Positions 21,603 through 32,109 of a stretch of DNA of 64,000 nt are shown piece after piece. The notes beneath the pieces were generated by a model. That model was given only the letters and a program-made list of their open reading frames with translations. It was not told the origin of the DNA and ran no database searches. Origin of the DNA: Penium margaritaceum (Eukaryota > Streptophyta > Zygnematophyceae > Desmidiales > Peniaceae); assembly GCA_023375785.1 (NCBI GenBank), contig SZWC01003621.1:126578-190577 (forward strand). Direction: 5' to 3'. Every line of letters begins with the position of its first letter. The stretch's first letter is position 1. A program made the translations under genes and the position numbers.

Positions 21603-22412
21603 TGTTGGAAATTGATCCCTCAGTTTATGGTTCACCGGAAAAATTCCTGAAAGTCTAACTAGGTTTGAAAAATCCATTCCAACAGCATTTCACGTCTTGG
21701 AAAATCCGTGTTCAAGTCTTCAGACAATGCAATACCCTCCTAGGTGACCTAGACCCCTTGAACCCTTCCAAAGGGTACTTTTTCCTCCTCAAGGCCCTCT
21801 TCATTACATCAAGAAAGAGCTACTCCTGAAAGCCATATTCAAGTGTGCCCCTTCACAAGGAAGTACATCCCTTCATCAGCAAAAAGGTACTAAAATATTC
21901 GTTTACATCATCACCCTCAAGACCATAGACTACTTAAGAAGTCCACTCCTATCAGCTCATCAACAACTACTTGATCTTTGTCCAGCCAGGCTCCAATGCT
22001 TGGAGTTGTTCCACATGAAAAGTTCAGCTTCTAGTTAAGGATCTAGCTTCTATACCTACTCCACTTCATGAAAGAGGTCCCATCTATGCCAATATAGTGA
22101 AGCCGAAGATGGAGGTCCAGAGCTAAGGCTAGAGGCTTTCCTATGGAGAAGTAGAGAAATCGGTAAAGGGTACCATCTAGTGAAGTTGATTACAGTCACT
22201 GTTCAACTTTGAGTGAGTATTGCTAGCAACGTGCTTTTGCACTGTGCATCAAATCCAAATTATCCTGATTTGGTTAAATCCTTTGCTATGCAGTAGACAG
22301 ACAAGGAGTTGGAAGCAAGTCAGTCTACTTCAAACCCTACTAGACTACCAAACCCCTTCTTGTCTAAGATATGGTGCAGGTTTTTAGCCAGTGCCCCAAT
22401 CACATTCCAATA
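21603..22412 (+). repeat. 3' LTR of K
   Basis: 810 bp, aligned to 17544-18352 over its full length, followed by the target duplication AGTGT. Confidence 0.9.
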
Positions 22413-23394
22413 AGTGTTATGCAGAGCAGAACATGGGTGGATCACAGAGACGAGGTGTTGAGCAATAGGCATTTTTGCAAACAGGGAAAAATGGATAAAG
22501 AATTAACTGAAAAAGAAGGCCAACACTTCTGTATTCGAAATGGCCCATTCCCCCATTTTGTAGATTAATGGAAGTATGCACCCTGTTTTCTTCCATATGT
22601 TTTGTTCACATCAGATTGGCATCAACGCAATGTGTCACGCATGCTTTGTCGGACTGGTGACGTCAAGTTGCCATCAAATAATCACAAACAGCTTTTTTTA
22701 GGGGTTTGTGGTTGTTCCAATGGCTGGCTTGCATGTAGTTTGCATGGGGGGTCCAAGAATCCCCATGCATGTAAAGGGAACATGTTAGGCCCCGCTTTTG
22801 TCAGGCCCAGCAGAAGCTTGTGCAAATCCAAAACCCTAAAACCCATTATGCTATTTGTGGTGTGGCTTCATTGGGGTTTGCATGCAAAAGCAGGGTGGTT
22901 TGCTTGTAGCGGGGAAAAACAAAAGAAACGATTTTGCTTGATCTAGAAAACAAATGGTTTGCTTGATCTTGATGCTCGCGTGGGAGCAACAAGCCCATGA
23001 GGAGCAACGGCTAACCACGCGGAGAATTTTTACTTCTTGCCTTCTATGGGGGAGTTATGTCTATTTGTTGTCCAATGAGAGGGCATGGATCCAATTCAAC
23101 CCATGGATAATTTGCATTAAGCAGTAAGTGTACCACGATAACAAGTGCCCAACAAGGCGAACACATGTAGACAATGCCGGTAATCATTACAAGCTGCATG
23201 TTGGGATCTCCGTGCTTGAGCAAAGCAACACGTGCCGAGTCACTCTGTAAGTAGTCACTTTGAGAAGATCCGCCAAGAAGTCGAGGTGCTTCAAGAACAT
23301 CGAGGCACGGTTTCTACGAATTCCAACGCATTGATACAATTTGTGACACTTTTTCTTACCATTATAAAAAGTGGTCAGAGTTGTTCCTCTTACT
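22413..23394. other. Repeat remnants between K and B
   Basis: No gene recognised. About 22690-22830 is related, in reverse orientation, to the GGGCCC-hairpin repeat at 46610-46760. About 23110-23370 is a scrap of a gypsy LTR of the B type (TACCACGATAACAAGTG block and following), lying side by side with the LTR at 23395. Open frames (22371-22568, 22602-22946) show nothing recognisable. Confidence 0.5.
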
Positions 23395-23908
23395 CGGTGC
23401 AAGATGTGGGTGGCTCATAGGGATGATGCGCGGAACAGCTGGATGACTTGTAATGTGTAGTAATTGTATTTCAATGACAAGTGTTGAACAAGTCGAATGC
23501 ATACATACAATGACGAGAATCACAATGAGGCATATGTTGGGTCCTCGATGCTCATGCCGAGCGACGTGTGTGAGGTCTCGCTGTAAGTGATCACTTTGAG
23601 AAGCTCTAGCAAGAAGGTTGTTGGGCTTTGAGTACATCAAGGTGCGGTTTCACAAAATTCCAGTGCTGTCGAGATGTTGAACAAATAGTATCAAAAGATT
23701 GATACGGTTCCTGACACATTTTCACCATTCCACAGTGTGGTTGAAGTCTTTTTAACCTTTGAAAATGTAGCACCAGAGGTCGTGACACATGGCAAAACTT
23801 CTCTTGGCCCAACAGCATAGAAATCCTAAGGTTGATGCGCAGTGGGCCATGAATGTAAGGAAAGAAACTCTTGGAGTTCTTGGACTTGTGTACATTGGGG
23901 ACGTAAGA
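23395..23908 (-). repeat. 3' LTR of gypsy B
   Basis: Related to 29087-29610 but strongly diverged. The right boundary is fixed by the polypurine tract at 23909-23921; the left boundary is approximate. Confidence 0.65.
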
Positions 23909-23921
23909 CTTCTCCCCATTT
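23909..23921 (-). other. Polypurine tract of gypsy B
   Basis: AAATGGGGAGAAG on the minus strand, between the end of the polyprotein and the LTR. Confidence 0.75.
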
Positions 23922-25371
23922 AGCCGCAATGTCCCAGTGTGTAAGCAAACGTAGACCGGTGATGGCGATAGTAGCCATCAATCAAGTGATTGATGTCTTG
24001 GACGTTGTCGTAAGGCTCCCAGCTGTTGTGTCTAGTGTCATAATTGTGCCACTTGACAAGTTAGACGGTCGTTTTCCCACGTTGTTGATGTGCGAGGATG
24101 TCTTCAATCAAACACTCCATATTCCTCTCCACTTGAATAGGAGGACAAGGTGCAACATATCTGCCGAAGACGTTCTCAATGGGGTCCTGCTTGTGCTTCA
24201 GCTTGCTGGTGTGGAAGACAAAGTGGATTGCCATGCTGTCAGCCAGGAAAAGCCGAGCAACGACGGCGGTTTACATGCACTCAATCTCAAATGGTCCCAA
24301 CCACCAGGTTTTAAGCTTTGCAAGGACCTATCCTTGAATTCTGATGTTTTTGAGCTGACTAGAGCTTGATCGCCAATGTTGAATATGTCATTGCTACAAC
24401 ATCAGTCCATTGCTCACTACATGGTCACTTGTGTCTTTGTGAAGGCCTGTCACATTCCCTCCCGAACGTTGGAGGAGTCCCTTTGGTAAATGTCGTGTGC
24501 AGGGATGTTCCTTTGGCTTTGAATTCCTACCGGTGTGGCGGGTAGTTTTCTGTGAGCCACTTTGAACGGGGGTTTACCTGTTATGGTGGAAGTTATGGAG
24601 TTGTATAGAAGTTTGGTATTATAGTCCAGCCACCCAATCGGTGTCGTTTGGCATGCATAATGTGCAGAGACGTTGTTTGAGGATGGAATGGTTGATAGTT
24701 GGATGCGACTATCCAAATCCGTCACCAATTTGTTTACAAAACAGCTCGTGAAATGGCCATCTTCATCACTGATGATGATAAGTGGCATGCTATGAAGCTG
24801 TTCAATCTGGTTTAGAGACAGTCGGGATGTTCCTTTGGCGGTGATGGTGATCATTGTCAAAATGAAGTGTGGAATTCTTTAATATATTTCCACCACCATG
24901 AGGATGGCGTCACAGCCTTTGCGAGTGGGGGGTAACCCCGTCACAAAGTCCATGCTCATGTCGACCAGCAACTCCATAAAAAAGGGGAGGATATGGAGTA
25001 ATCCTGGCGGCTTTGTACGACGACATTTTTTCCATTGACAATGTTGCATGATTTTCAATAGGCTAACACGTCGGTTCCCATCATTTCCCACCAGTAACAC
25101 TTTGCCAGCTTCTTGAATATCTTGTCCATACCCAAGTATCCACCTGGACCGGTGTCGTGGCATTCATCCAATAGCATCTGCTGAAGTTCTTTGTTCGAAG
25201 ATACGATGACCTGGTGAGTGAATCTTTGTCGCCAATAGAGGTCATTGAATCAGATATTGGTTTTGTCGTACCCGCCAAACTCCTCGTAGCCCTTTTGTGA
25301 ACAGCCTTGCAAGGTACGTGATTAATTTGCCAAACAAAGTGCTGATTGCTACCATCAGACATTGTCGCCAA
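23922..25371 (-). pseudogene. Integrase with chromodomain of gypsy B
   Basis: Minus strand. The zinc-binding end and core start lie at 25163-24879 (DMSMDFVTGLPPTRKGCDAI, first catalytic Asp). The core continues at 24860-24450 with SDEDGHFTSCFVNKL, containing the second catalytic region. The usual H-P-Q-T-D-G-Q-T-E block is lost. The chromodomain is at about 24060-23960 with LVKWHNYDTRHNSWEPYDNV in one frame, two aromatic positions preserved. Stops and frame changes throughout. Confidence 0.8.
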
Positions 25372-26145
25372 CTCAGATAATTCACTGGATTCGTTTTTCT
25401 ATGTTGTTACTCAAAGTTTGAGTGGGAGTTGGATTCAAGGGAACTCCATCCATTGAGTTTTTTTGGTGGCTCACATTTGAATAATCTGTGAGATACTTTA
25501 GTGCATGATGGTCGGTGCAGATGATACGTTGCCAGCATTCCAAGTAGCACCATCACAATTTGGACCTGCGCAAGCATCTCCTAGTTGTGTACCACAGAGT
25601 CAAGTTTTGGCCTGTGTAGTTTTTGCGACATGTATGTGACCAGTTGGTCTTCACTGCCGTTCTCTTGGAGGAGAACGGCTCTGATTGCTTTATGGGATGT
25701 GTCAGTGGCCATGAAGTAGTCCAGCGTTGGATCTCCACATTGTAAGGTGGGCACATAGGTCTAATCACTTGTGAAAGACTTGAACACTTCTTTTTTGCTG
25801 TCGTCCCGAGTCCACTCGGTGGTTTTATGAGTCAAATCCGAGAGAGGCACTAACACTCGAGCATAATGCTTTACAAAATGAAGGTAGTAGCTATGGAAGC
25901 TTAAAGACACTTGAACGTCCCAAACATTGGTCTGTGTTGGCCAATCAGTGACTACCTCAACCTTTTCACGGTCCGTGGTGATCCGCCAGCCTCCAATGAT
26001 GTGGCCCAAACACCCGATCAAACATCAACCAAAGTCATATTTTGAGCGTTTTTTTCTTTGTCTCTCTTTGTATAGCTTTGAGAACTCTTCGGAGAGGTCC
26101 ATTGTGCTCCTCGAGGGTGCGTTTGTATACCAAGATGTCATAAAG
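25372..26145 (-). pseudogene. RNase H and C-terminal RT of gypsy B
   Basis: Minus strand. Immediately left of the insertion the RT catalytic region resumes with YLYDILVYKRTLEEHNGPLR, the first Asp of the Y-x-D-D box changed to Tyr. The thumb follows (26021-25761, with LGHIIGGWRITTDREKVEVV). RNase H is recognisable near 25700-25480 but broken. Confidence 0.8.
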
Positions 26146-26435
26146 ATACCCTACTGGTCCTTTTCAAGTTGATTTAATGTGATGCATTTTTTCCTTCAAT
26201 GAATTCTACATACCATATAAACAACTAGCATTGAACTTTATGTGAAAGGCTAAGGGATTTAAAACTTCAATGGTGTTTTCATCCATGTAAAACGTTGAAA
26301 TCAAGGTACCATGTGATGCACATTTGACCATTAAGCACTACCAAAGTAATTCAGGTAAAGTGAGAATACTGTCTAATTCATTGATTTTGTAGTTTTCAAT
26401 TTTCCATTCGTTAAAATCCAAGAGCAGCAGGGTAT
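26146..26435. mobile_element. MITE-like 290-bp insertion in the RT gene of B
   Basis: Non-coding, AT-rich sequence between the two halves of the RT active-site box. Its ends form an imperfect terminal inverted repeat: ATACCCTACTGGTC on the left (26146-26159) and, on the reverse strand, ATACCCTGCTGCTC from the right (26422-26435), 12 of 14 identical. A clear target duplication was not found. The same insertion interrupts copy A at the same place. Small terminal-inverted-repeat elements without genes look like this, but the superfamily is unknown. Confidence 0.5.
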
Positions 26436-27150
26436 ATGACGACGAAGTCGTCAAGGTACGTGGAAAATGTTATTCATTGTTGTCATCATTGTTACAGTGA
26501 TGTTTGTGAGTCCAAACAGCATAACCTTGAACTCGATGTGTCCATATCTGGTGTGGAATGCTCTCTTCTTGACGTCCTCATCAGATACACGGATCTGGAG
26601 ATAGCTGTTGAGTAAATCAATACTGATGAAGATTCAAGCCTTGCGGAGTTGGTCAAAACATTCATCATCTCAAGGGAGAGGATACCGGTTTTGATGGGAA
26701 TGCCGTTAAACACTCAGTAGTCACCGCACATCCGCATCTCCCAAGTTTTGGTTTTAAAAGTTATAGATGTCGCGTAGTGTGACGTGGAGGGTCTGATGAA
26801 CCCCTGACCAAGCATCTCGTTCAGATGTTTCTTGAGTTTGGTCAGCTCATGGCCGCTCAACTGAGAGGTCCCATTCATCGTCGGTCTGATGGCGGAGTTC
26901 ATGTCTATCTGGTAGTTTGTTGGAAAGAAAAACCTTCAAACTCCTCGACGAGTGAGGCAAACTCCCTTGTAACAGCTGTACACTTCTATGGTACAGAGGC
27001 CGATGTGGTCGCCTATGCTACCATGATTTCTTCTGCTACCCTTGTCTCCACATGGACCGGATGCACTTGAGCTCCGCGACGCATACATCACTTAGCCACA
27101 TCCAAAGATATCTCTTGGTCTTTTGTGACTGCAGCAACTTCCTGTGCTGC
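26436..27150 (-). pseudogene. N-terminal RT of gypsy B
   Basis: Homologous to 254-900 in copy A. Minus strand 26902-26714 ends with MRMCGDY, and the following palm stretch is split over two frames. Ends at the MITE-like insertion. Confidence 0.8.
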
Positions 27151-27399
27151 TTTCATCTATACTAATTTCCATAACCATTGTTGCATTGTGGACTGCTCGA
27201 CCAGAGGCAAGTTTTTGTTTCTACCACTAATACTGACATAGAGCAATTCACTTCTCCACTCAATCCACGGATTGCGCCAAAATGGGAAACTTTGTCTGAG
27301 AATGATTTTGTGGTCGCTTATCAGGTAAGTTGTCCAGACCATCGTGCAAATCTCCAAATTGCAGTCGAGGAGGTTTGTGAAGTCTACAGATATGCAGGC

Positions 27400-29072
27400 A
27401 TCTGTTGATGTTTTTGCCTTCAAATACCCCTGGTTTGGTCTACAAGTTTAGCTTTCGAACCATGTTGTTGCCTACAAAACTGAGCAGGTCATCCATCCAA
27501 TAGTGTTCATGCCGTTCTGCTGTTTTAACAACCCCTCGGTTCCACTCCAAGGAGTATCGCCAATTGGTTGTCCTTGTATCCATACTTGAATTTTGTGATC
27601 TTGAGGATCCTCGATTGCAGCAATGTGAGCTGCTCAGGTGGGCGATTGGTCGGGACAAATTTCTCTCACTGGACAGGAGCTTTGCCATCTCCTCTTGCCT
27701 CGGCTCTTCATCTTTCTTTGCGACTTCCCCCTCTTTTTGGCCTACTGCTACGATTTTTGACAAATTTGCAAGATATGCCCCGGATTCTGGCAAGTCCAAC
27801 AAAGCCATTGATCACATTGATCAAAGGCATCAAACTCAATAAGATTCAAGGTTTCCGTTGACTACAGCTTTCCTCTGACATGATAAGAATTGTGACTTTG
27901 GAGTCCCCTGCCATTGGATTCCTGCATCCAAGTGGTGTAGTCGGCGTAGTTAATGCGATTGGCTGCCGCAATCATTCATAGAAATTTCTCCTAGTTGCCA
28001 AAGATGGAGATTGCTTGCCAAACAACTCGCTTGAGGCCTCTGTTGTAGCAGAAACAAAGCTCATTAGGGGTGAGGTTACTGTCAGTGATGACTTCGTGAG
28101 AACGTCGCGTGAACTCCGCCACACTAGATTGCTGATGCAGGCATTGAGCTTTTCACCGCACGCCAAACATCTCATTCATCATTTCAAAGCGGATGAGGGT
28201 GGCACACATGATAAGTGATTATAGTTCTCCTGTGGCATAAGGGACTTGAGCCACGTGGGATACATCTGCTTGAAAGGTAGAATGCTTCTGGTCCACGATA
28301 TGAGAGCTGTCGCATGAGCCATTGATCCAGCTCCACCGGTCTCCTACTACCATTCCATGGCCTTTAGATCGGACCACCAACTAAAAGGCATGCCAAAAAA
28401 GAGCAAGGCTACAGATTCAATCTTCATCTTGTCTTTGTTGATCCCAGAAGTGGTGAAGTACACCACCAAATGCATCAGCCACGTCTAGGTTGTGAGTCCT
28501 TTTGAATCTGGAGGATCAAGTGGCTCAAGGAGTGCAAGTCGAATATGAGGTGCACTCGAGAATTAAATACTTCTTTTGGTGAATACTCATTCATGCACAC
28601 GAGAAATTTGAATCTCCTCCATCACTGCATTGAGTTGTTGGAGCAGATGGGTGTTGAGGCTCTCAAGTCTCTACAGTTTTGGGTACAAATCCTCATTGAT
28701 GTGAGCTTGTTGACCGGTGCCTCCCATTGCATCAGGTGTCATCCCGGCTACTAGCAACGGTAATGGATGGGTTTCAGAGCCCGAGGGGTCCATCTCCAGG
28801 CTGGCCGTCACGACCTTCAGTGTTGTGCCATTTGTTGCAATTTTTGCCTCCGTTGTTTTATTTCCCTGAAGAATGCCGCTGTTTTTATGATAATGATCCT
28901 CCAACACTGGAGTCTTCTGCGATTGTTAGTGCTTGTAGTCAGCTGCGCTTGATCTGTTTACCATTTTTGTCACGATGTCAACAAAAATCTGAACGATGGA
29001 GATACGCTGAAGACTCATGCAAGATTTTTGCCTTAGTAGTTCATTTTTCACATGTCCATCCACTGTCACAAC
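27400..29072 (-). pseudogene. gag-protease region of gypsy B
   Basis: Near-identical counterpart of 1230-2880. The open stretch 27808-27440 (122 residues) spans the former zinc knuckle, where no Cys ligand remains, and runs into the protease remnant SFVGNNMVRKLNL, whose catalytic Asp-Gly-Gly-Ala is lost. Gag core is near 28175-27972 in the correct but interrupted frame. The stops near 27990 are the same as in copy A. Confidence 0.75.
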
Positions 29073-29084
29073 GCTCTGATACCA
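29073..29084 (-). other. Primer-binding site of gypsy B
   Basis: TGGTATCAGAGC on the minus strand, two bases from the LTR at 29087. Confidence 0.88.
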
Positions 29085-29086
29085 AG

Positions 29087-29610
29087 TATTACGTCAGGCG
29101 GAACATTGGTGATTCACAAGGATAAGGTGAGGAGCAGTAGATGATTCAAGGAAGTGAGACAAATGGATGATTTGTATCAAACAGTTATTGTACTTTGATG
29201 ACAAGTGTTGACCACGCAAAATGCACGTATACAATGACAAGAATCACAATAGGGCATACGTCAGGTCGTCGATGCTCAAATGGAGTGATGTGTGTGGGGT
29301 CATGTTATGAGTGGTCGCTTCAAGAAGCTGCACCAGGAAGTCGGAGGGCTTCAAGAGTATTGAGGCCCTGTTTTATAAACAAATCAATATCAAAACTTTG
29401 ATATGGTTCGCGACGCTTTTGTCGATTATTGTAGAAACTGGTCAAAGTTTTCCGATTCTTTGGGAACGGAACAGTGGAGGTTAGGAGGGGTGGCAAAAAT
29501 TCCCTTGGCCCATCCGCATCAATATCTAAGGTCGTTGCAAGGCAGGCCATGAATGTCAAGGACACAATTTTGCACTCATAGAGTTTGGGGACTTGTGTAA
29601 GTCTGGGACA
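29087..29610 (-). repeat. LTR shared by gypsy B (5') and gypsy I (3')
   Basis: 524 bp. On its left lies the primer-binding site of B. On its right lies a purine tract on the minus strand (about 29617-29632, AAAAAGGGGGAGAAA) followed by the chromodomain of I. One LTR therefore borders two element bodies in the same orientation, the expected product of recombination between LTRs of neighbouring or sister elements. Confidence 0.8.
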
Positions 29611-29632
29611 CAAAAATTTCTCCCCCTTTTTG

Positions 29633-30955
29633 TCGCGACATCCCGCCGCATAAGCAGACGTAGGCCGATGATGACACTAGTAGCCGTCAATCAGGTGATC
29701 TGCATCTTTGATGTTGTTGTAGGGCTCCCAGCTGTAATGTGCGACGTCCTAGCCATGCCATTTGACTTTATGTTAATTGTTTTTCCATGGCGTTGATGTC
29801 CAAGAATTTCTTCAATCACATACTCCGCATCCCCATCCACTTGAATAGAAGGTAGAAATGCAACATATTGGCCAGGGACCTTCTTCCTAGGGTCCTAGCA
29901 GTGCTTGTGCCTGCTGCTGTTGAAGACATGATGGATTGCCATGCTTTTAGATAGGCAAAGCCAAGCAACGACATGTTCTTTTCTTCATTCGATCACAAAT
30001 GCTCCAAACCACCTGAATTTGAGCTTCACGAATTCCTGTCCTGAAAGTTTGCTTTTTGTGGAGCTGAGTAGGAGACAATCGCCAACGCTGAACACATCAC
30101 CGCTGCAATTCCTGTCCGCTACTTGCTTTATGGCTGCTTGAAGATTTCCAAGGGTCTATGGCGTATCCTCCCAAATGCTGGAGAAACCACGTCTGTAAAC
30201 ATTGTCTGCAAGAGGGTTTCTTTGGCTTTGAAACCCTGCCGCTGTGCGAAAAGATTGTCGTAAACCACTTTGAAAAGAATTTCTTTTGCTGCGGTGGAAG
30301 CTGTGGAGTTTTAGGCGAGTTTGGCATTTGGAAGTTTAGATGCTTGATCGGTGCCATGTAGCTCAAACAAGGAGTAGAGAAGTTGTTCAAGCATCTGATT
30401 GGTCCGCTTGGTTTGGACGTTGGTTTGGGGATGGAACATTGTTGATGTCTGGAACCGACTGCAACAATACCTCATCAATTCTCGCTTTAAATGGCTCATG
30501 AAATGCCGTCTGAATCGCTGATGATGGTACGTGGTACGACGTGCAGACGTACAATTTTTGTTAGAAGCAGTCACGCTATTCCTTCTGCAGTGATGATGGC
30601 CGTTTTTGGGATGAAGTACAGTTTTCTTCAAAAGCTTTCCACCACCACAAGGATATCCTTATAGGCTTTGGGAGCGCCGGGTAACCCTACCACGAAGTCT
30701 ACTCTGATGTACCCAAGGTTGAGTGGGAAAGGGGAGGGATTGGAGTAATCCTTGTGGCCTCGTGGGAAAAGATGTTTGTCGCTGACCGTGTTGCATGCTT
30801 TGTACAAAGCTGCCATGTCAATCTATACCTTTTCCAATGAATAACAACTTTCTAGCTTCTTGAACGTCTTCTCCTTGCCAAATTTTCCACTTGGACCAGT
30901 GTCTTGGCATTCCTATAATGGAATGTGCTAAAGTTCTTTGTTCGATGGAACGTTG
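29633..30955 (-). pseudogene. Integrase with chromodomain of gypsy I
   Basis: Minus strand. The chromodomain near 29770-29690 reads VKWHG-stop-DVAHYSWEPYNNI, with the aromatic positions kept. The core lies in 30631-30311, where F-H-P-Q-T-N-V-Q-T-K replaces the catalytic H-P-Q-T-D-G-Q-T-E block, so the Glu is lost. The N-terminal part (30816-30628) contains FVVGLPGAPKAYKDILVVVE following the first core strand. Broken by stops. Confidence 0.75.
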
Positions 30956-31800
30956 TGCTGGAGTGTAAGTTTGTTGAATGTCACAAAACAAATGTGAGAC
31001 AGCGCAGAACCAATCACGGAACAAGTAAGTAATCAACACATTGCTTACTCAGCTAGATATACACACTGCAACGAGAGAGGAAGAGAATGCCATTCGTTGA
31101 CTCAAAGTAATGGGTACACAGGCACTACAATCTACGTGCACAACAATAACTACAAGAAAATAAAAAACCATACTGAATACTTCACTCATCTTTGCTATTT
31201 CTCGTCTCGCTCCACTGGGCAGTGATGTCGTCTTTAGTTTGCTCCTGTCGTCTTGCACTGTTTTCCATCCACCCTTGTCTTTAGGTACTGTTGGTGTGCT
31301 GTCGCTCTTTGTAGATAGACACCGCTTGTGCGTGGATTCGACTCATGGATGTTTTTCACGGAGCTTCTTTAGAAACATGCATCAGTCGTCAGCCGTCGAT
31401 CTCACAATGGGTGATGATTTGATCACCAACCACTTGATAGATATCGATCAGTAGTGTCCCCCCATCATTTCCGGAACCGACCCATTCTGCTCCATGCGGA
31501 CGGGTAGTCCTGGGACCTTGTGGTTCAACTTCTACTGAGTGTGCCACGTCGACCTCCTGCTTGGGTGCCACCCAGGCTACTGCAACACAAAACCATTCCA
31601 TGTGATTACGCAAAGTTCTATAGAACATATAGCATTTGTCACCATCAAACATGTGAAAACAACAGGTACATCAGTGGGCAGGGGAGGCAAGGCAATGTCC
31701 TCTCTTCTCACCCCGAGCAGGAGTAGGCAGGCAGTAGGATAGGTTAGGTCACGGAGGGGCCGGGGGAGAGAGTGCTGCCTCTCCCCTACCCCTCTGTAGT
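30956..31800 (-). repeat. 3' LTR of copia J
   Basis: Homologous to 34550-35435 but shorter at its right end by about 16 bp. A purine-rich stretch on the minus strand at about 31800-31813 (AAAGAGGTGGGAAA) may be the polypurine tract. Confidence 0.8.
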
Positions 31801-32109
31801 TTCCCACCTCTTTGCGAGACTCATCTCTAGAAATCCCACTTGTGAGTTTGAACCCACCGATGATACAAGGTTAGATAATTCTCCTCCCATTGTTGAATGA
31901 TTTCCTGTATGGGTCATTTTATTCCACGCTCCCTTGGTCCTCAGCCTCTCATCCACGGTTTCATCTTTGTAGTGAGTGTGCTGGGTTGCAAAAGAAGGTT
32001 TGCTCACACTCCCTCACATTTTATGCATGTTCTGAAGACAAAACAGAAGGAAAAGAGAAGACCCCCTGCAAACCTCAAGAATCCTCCCAGGTCCAGTCCT
32101 CGCATTGGG

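Larger units (their letters stand above)
17544..22412 (+). mobile_element. Element K: LTR element with gag and protease remnant only
   Basis: A 4869-bp element with LTRs 17544-18352 and 21603-22412, TGTTGG...CCAACA-type ends, primer-binding site 18353-18364, polypurine tract at 21594-21602 and an exact target duplication AGTGT (17539-17543 and 22413-22417). The 3.25-kb interior carries copia-type gag and protease but no trace of integrase, RT or RNase H. The two LTRs differ at a substantial fraction of positions, so the insertion is old. This matches the class of non-autonomous elements called TR-GAG, which depend on polymerase from a relative. The target duplication shows it inserted as such, without pol, rather than losing pol later by recombination across the LTRs; a later clean interior deletion cannot be excluded. 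Confidence 0.85.
23395..29610 (-). mobile_element. Ty3/gypsy chromovirus B, dead
   Basis: A 6.2-kb gypsy element on the minus strand. Plus-strand order: 3' LTR (about 23395-23908), polypurine tract, chromodomain and integrase, RNase H, RT (interrupted at 26146-26435), protease, gag, primer-binding site (29073-29084), 5' LTR (29087-29610). The two LTRs are only distantly alike, so they may not be a pair from one insertion. The right 3.1 kb repeats element A. The LTR at 29087 also serves as 3' LTR of element I, giving a tandem LTR-body-LTR-body arrangement. Confidence 0.85.
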
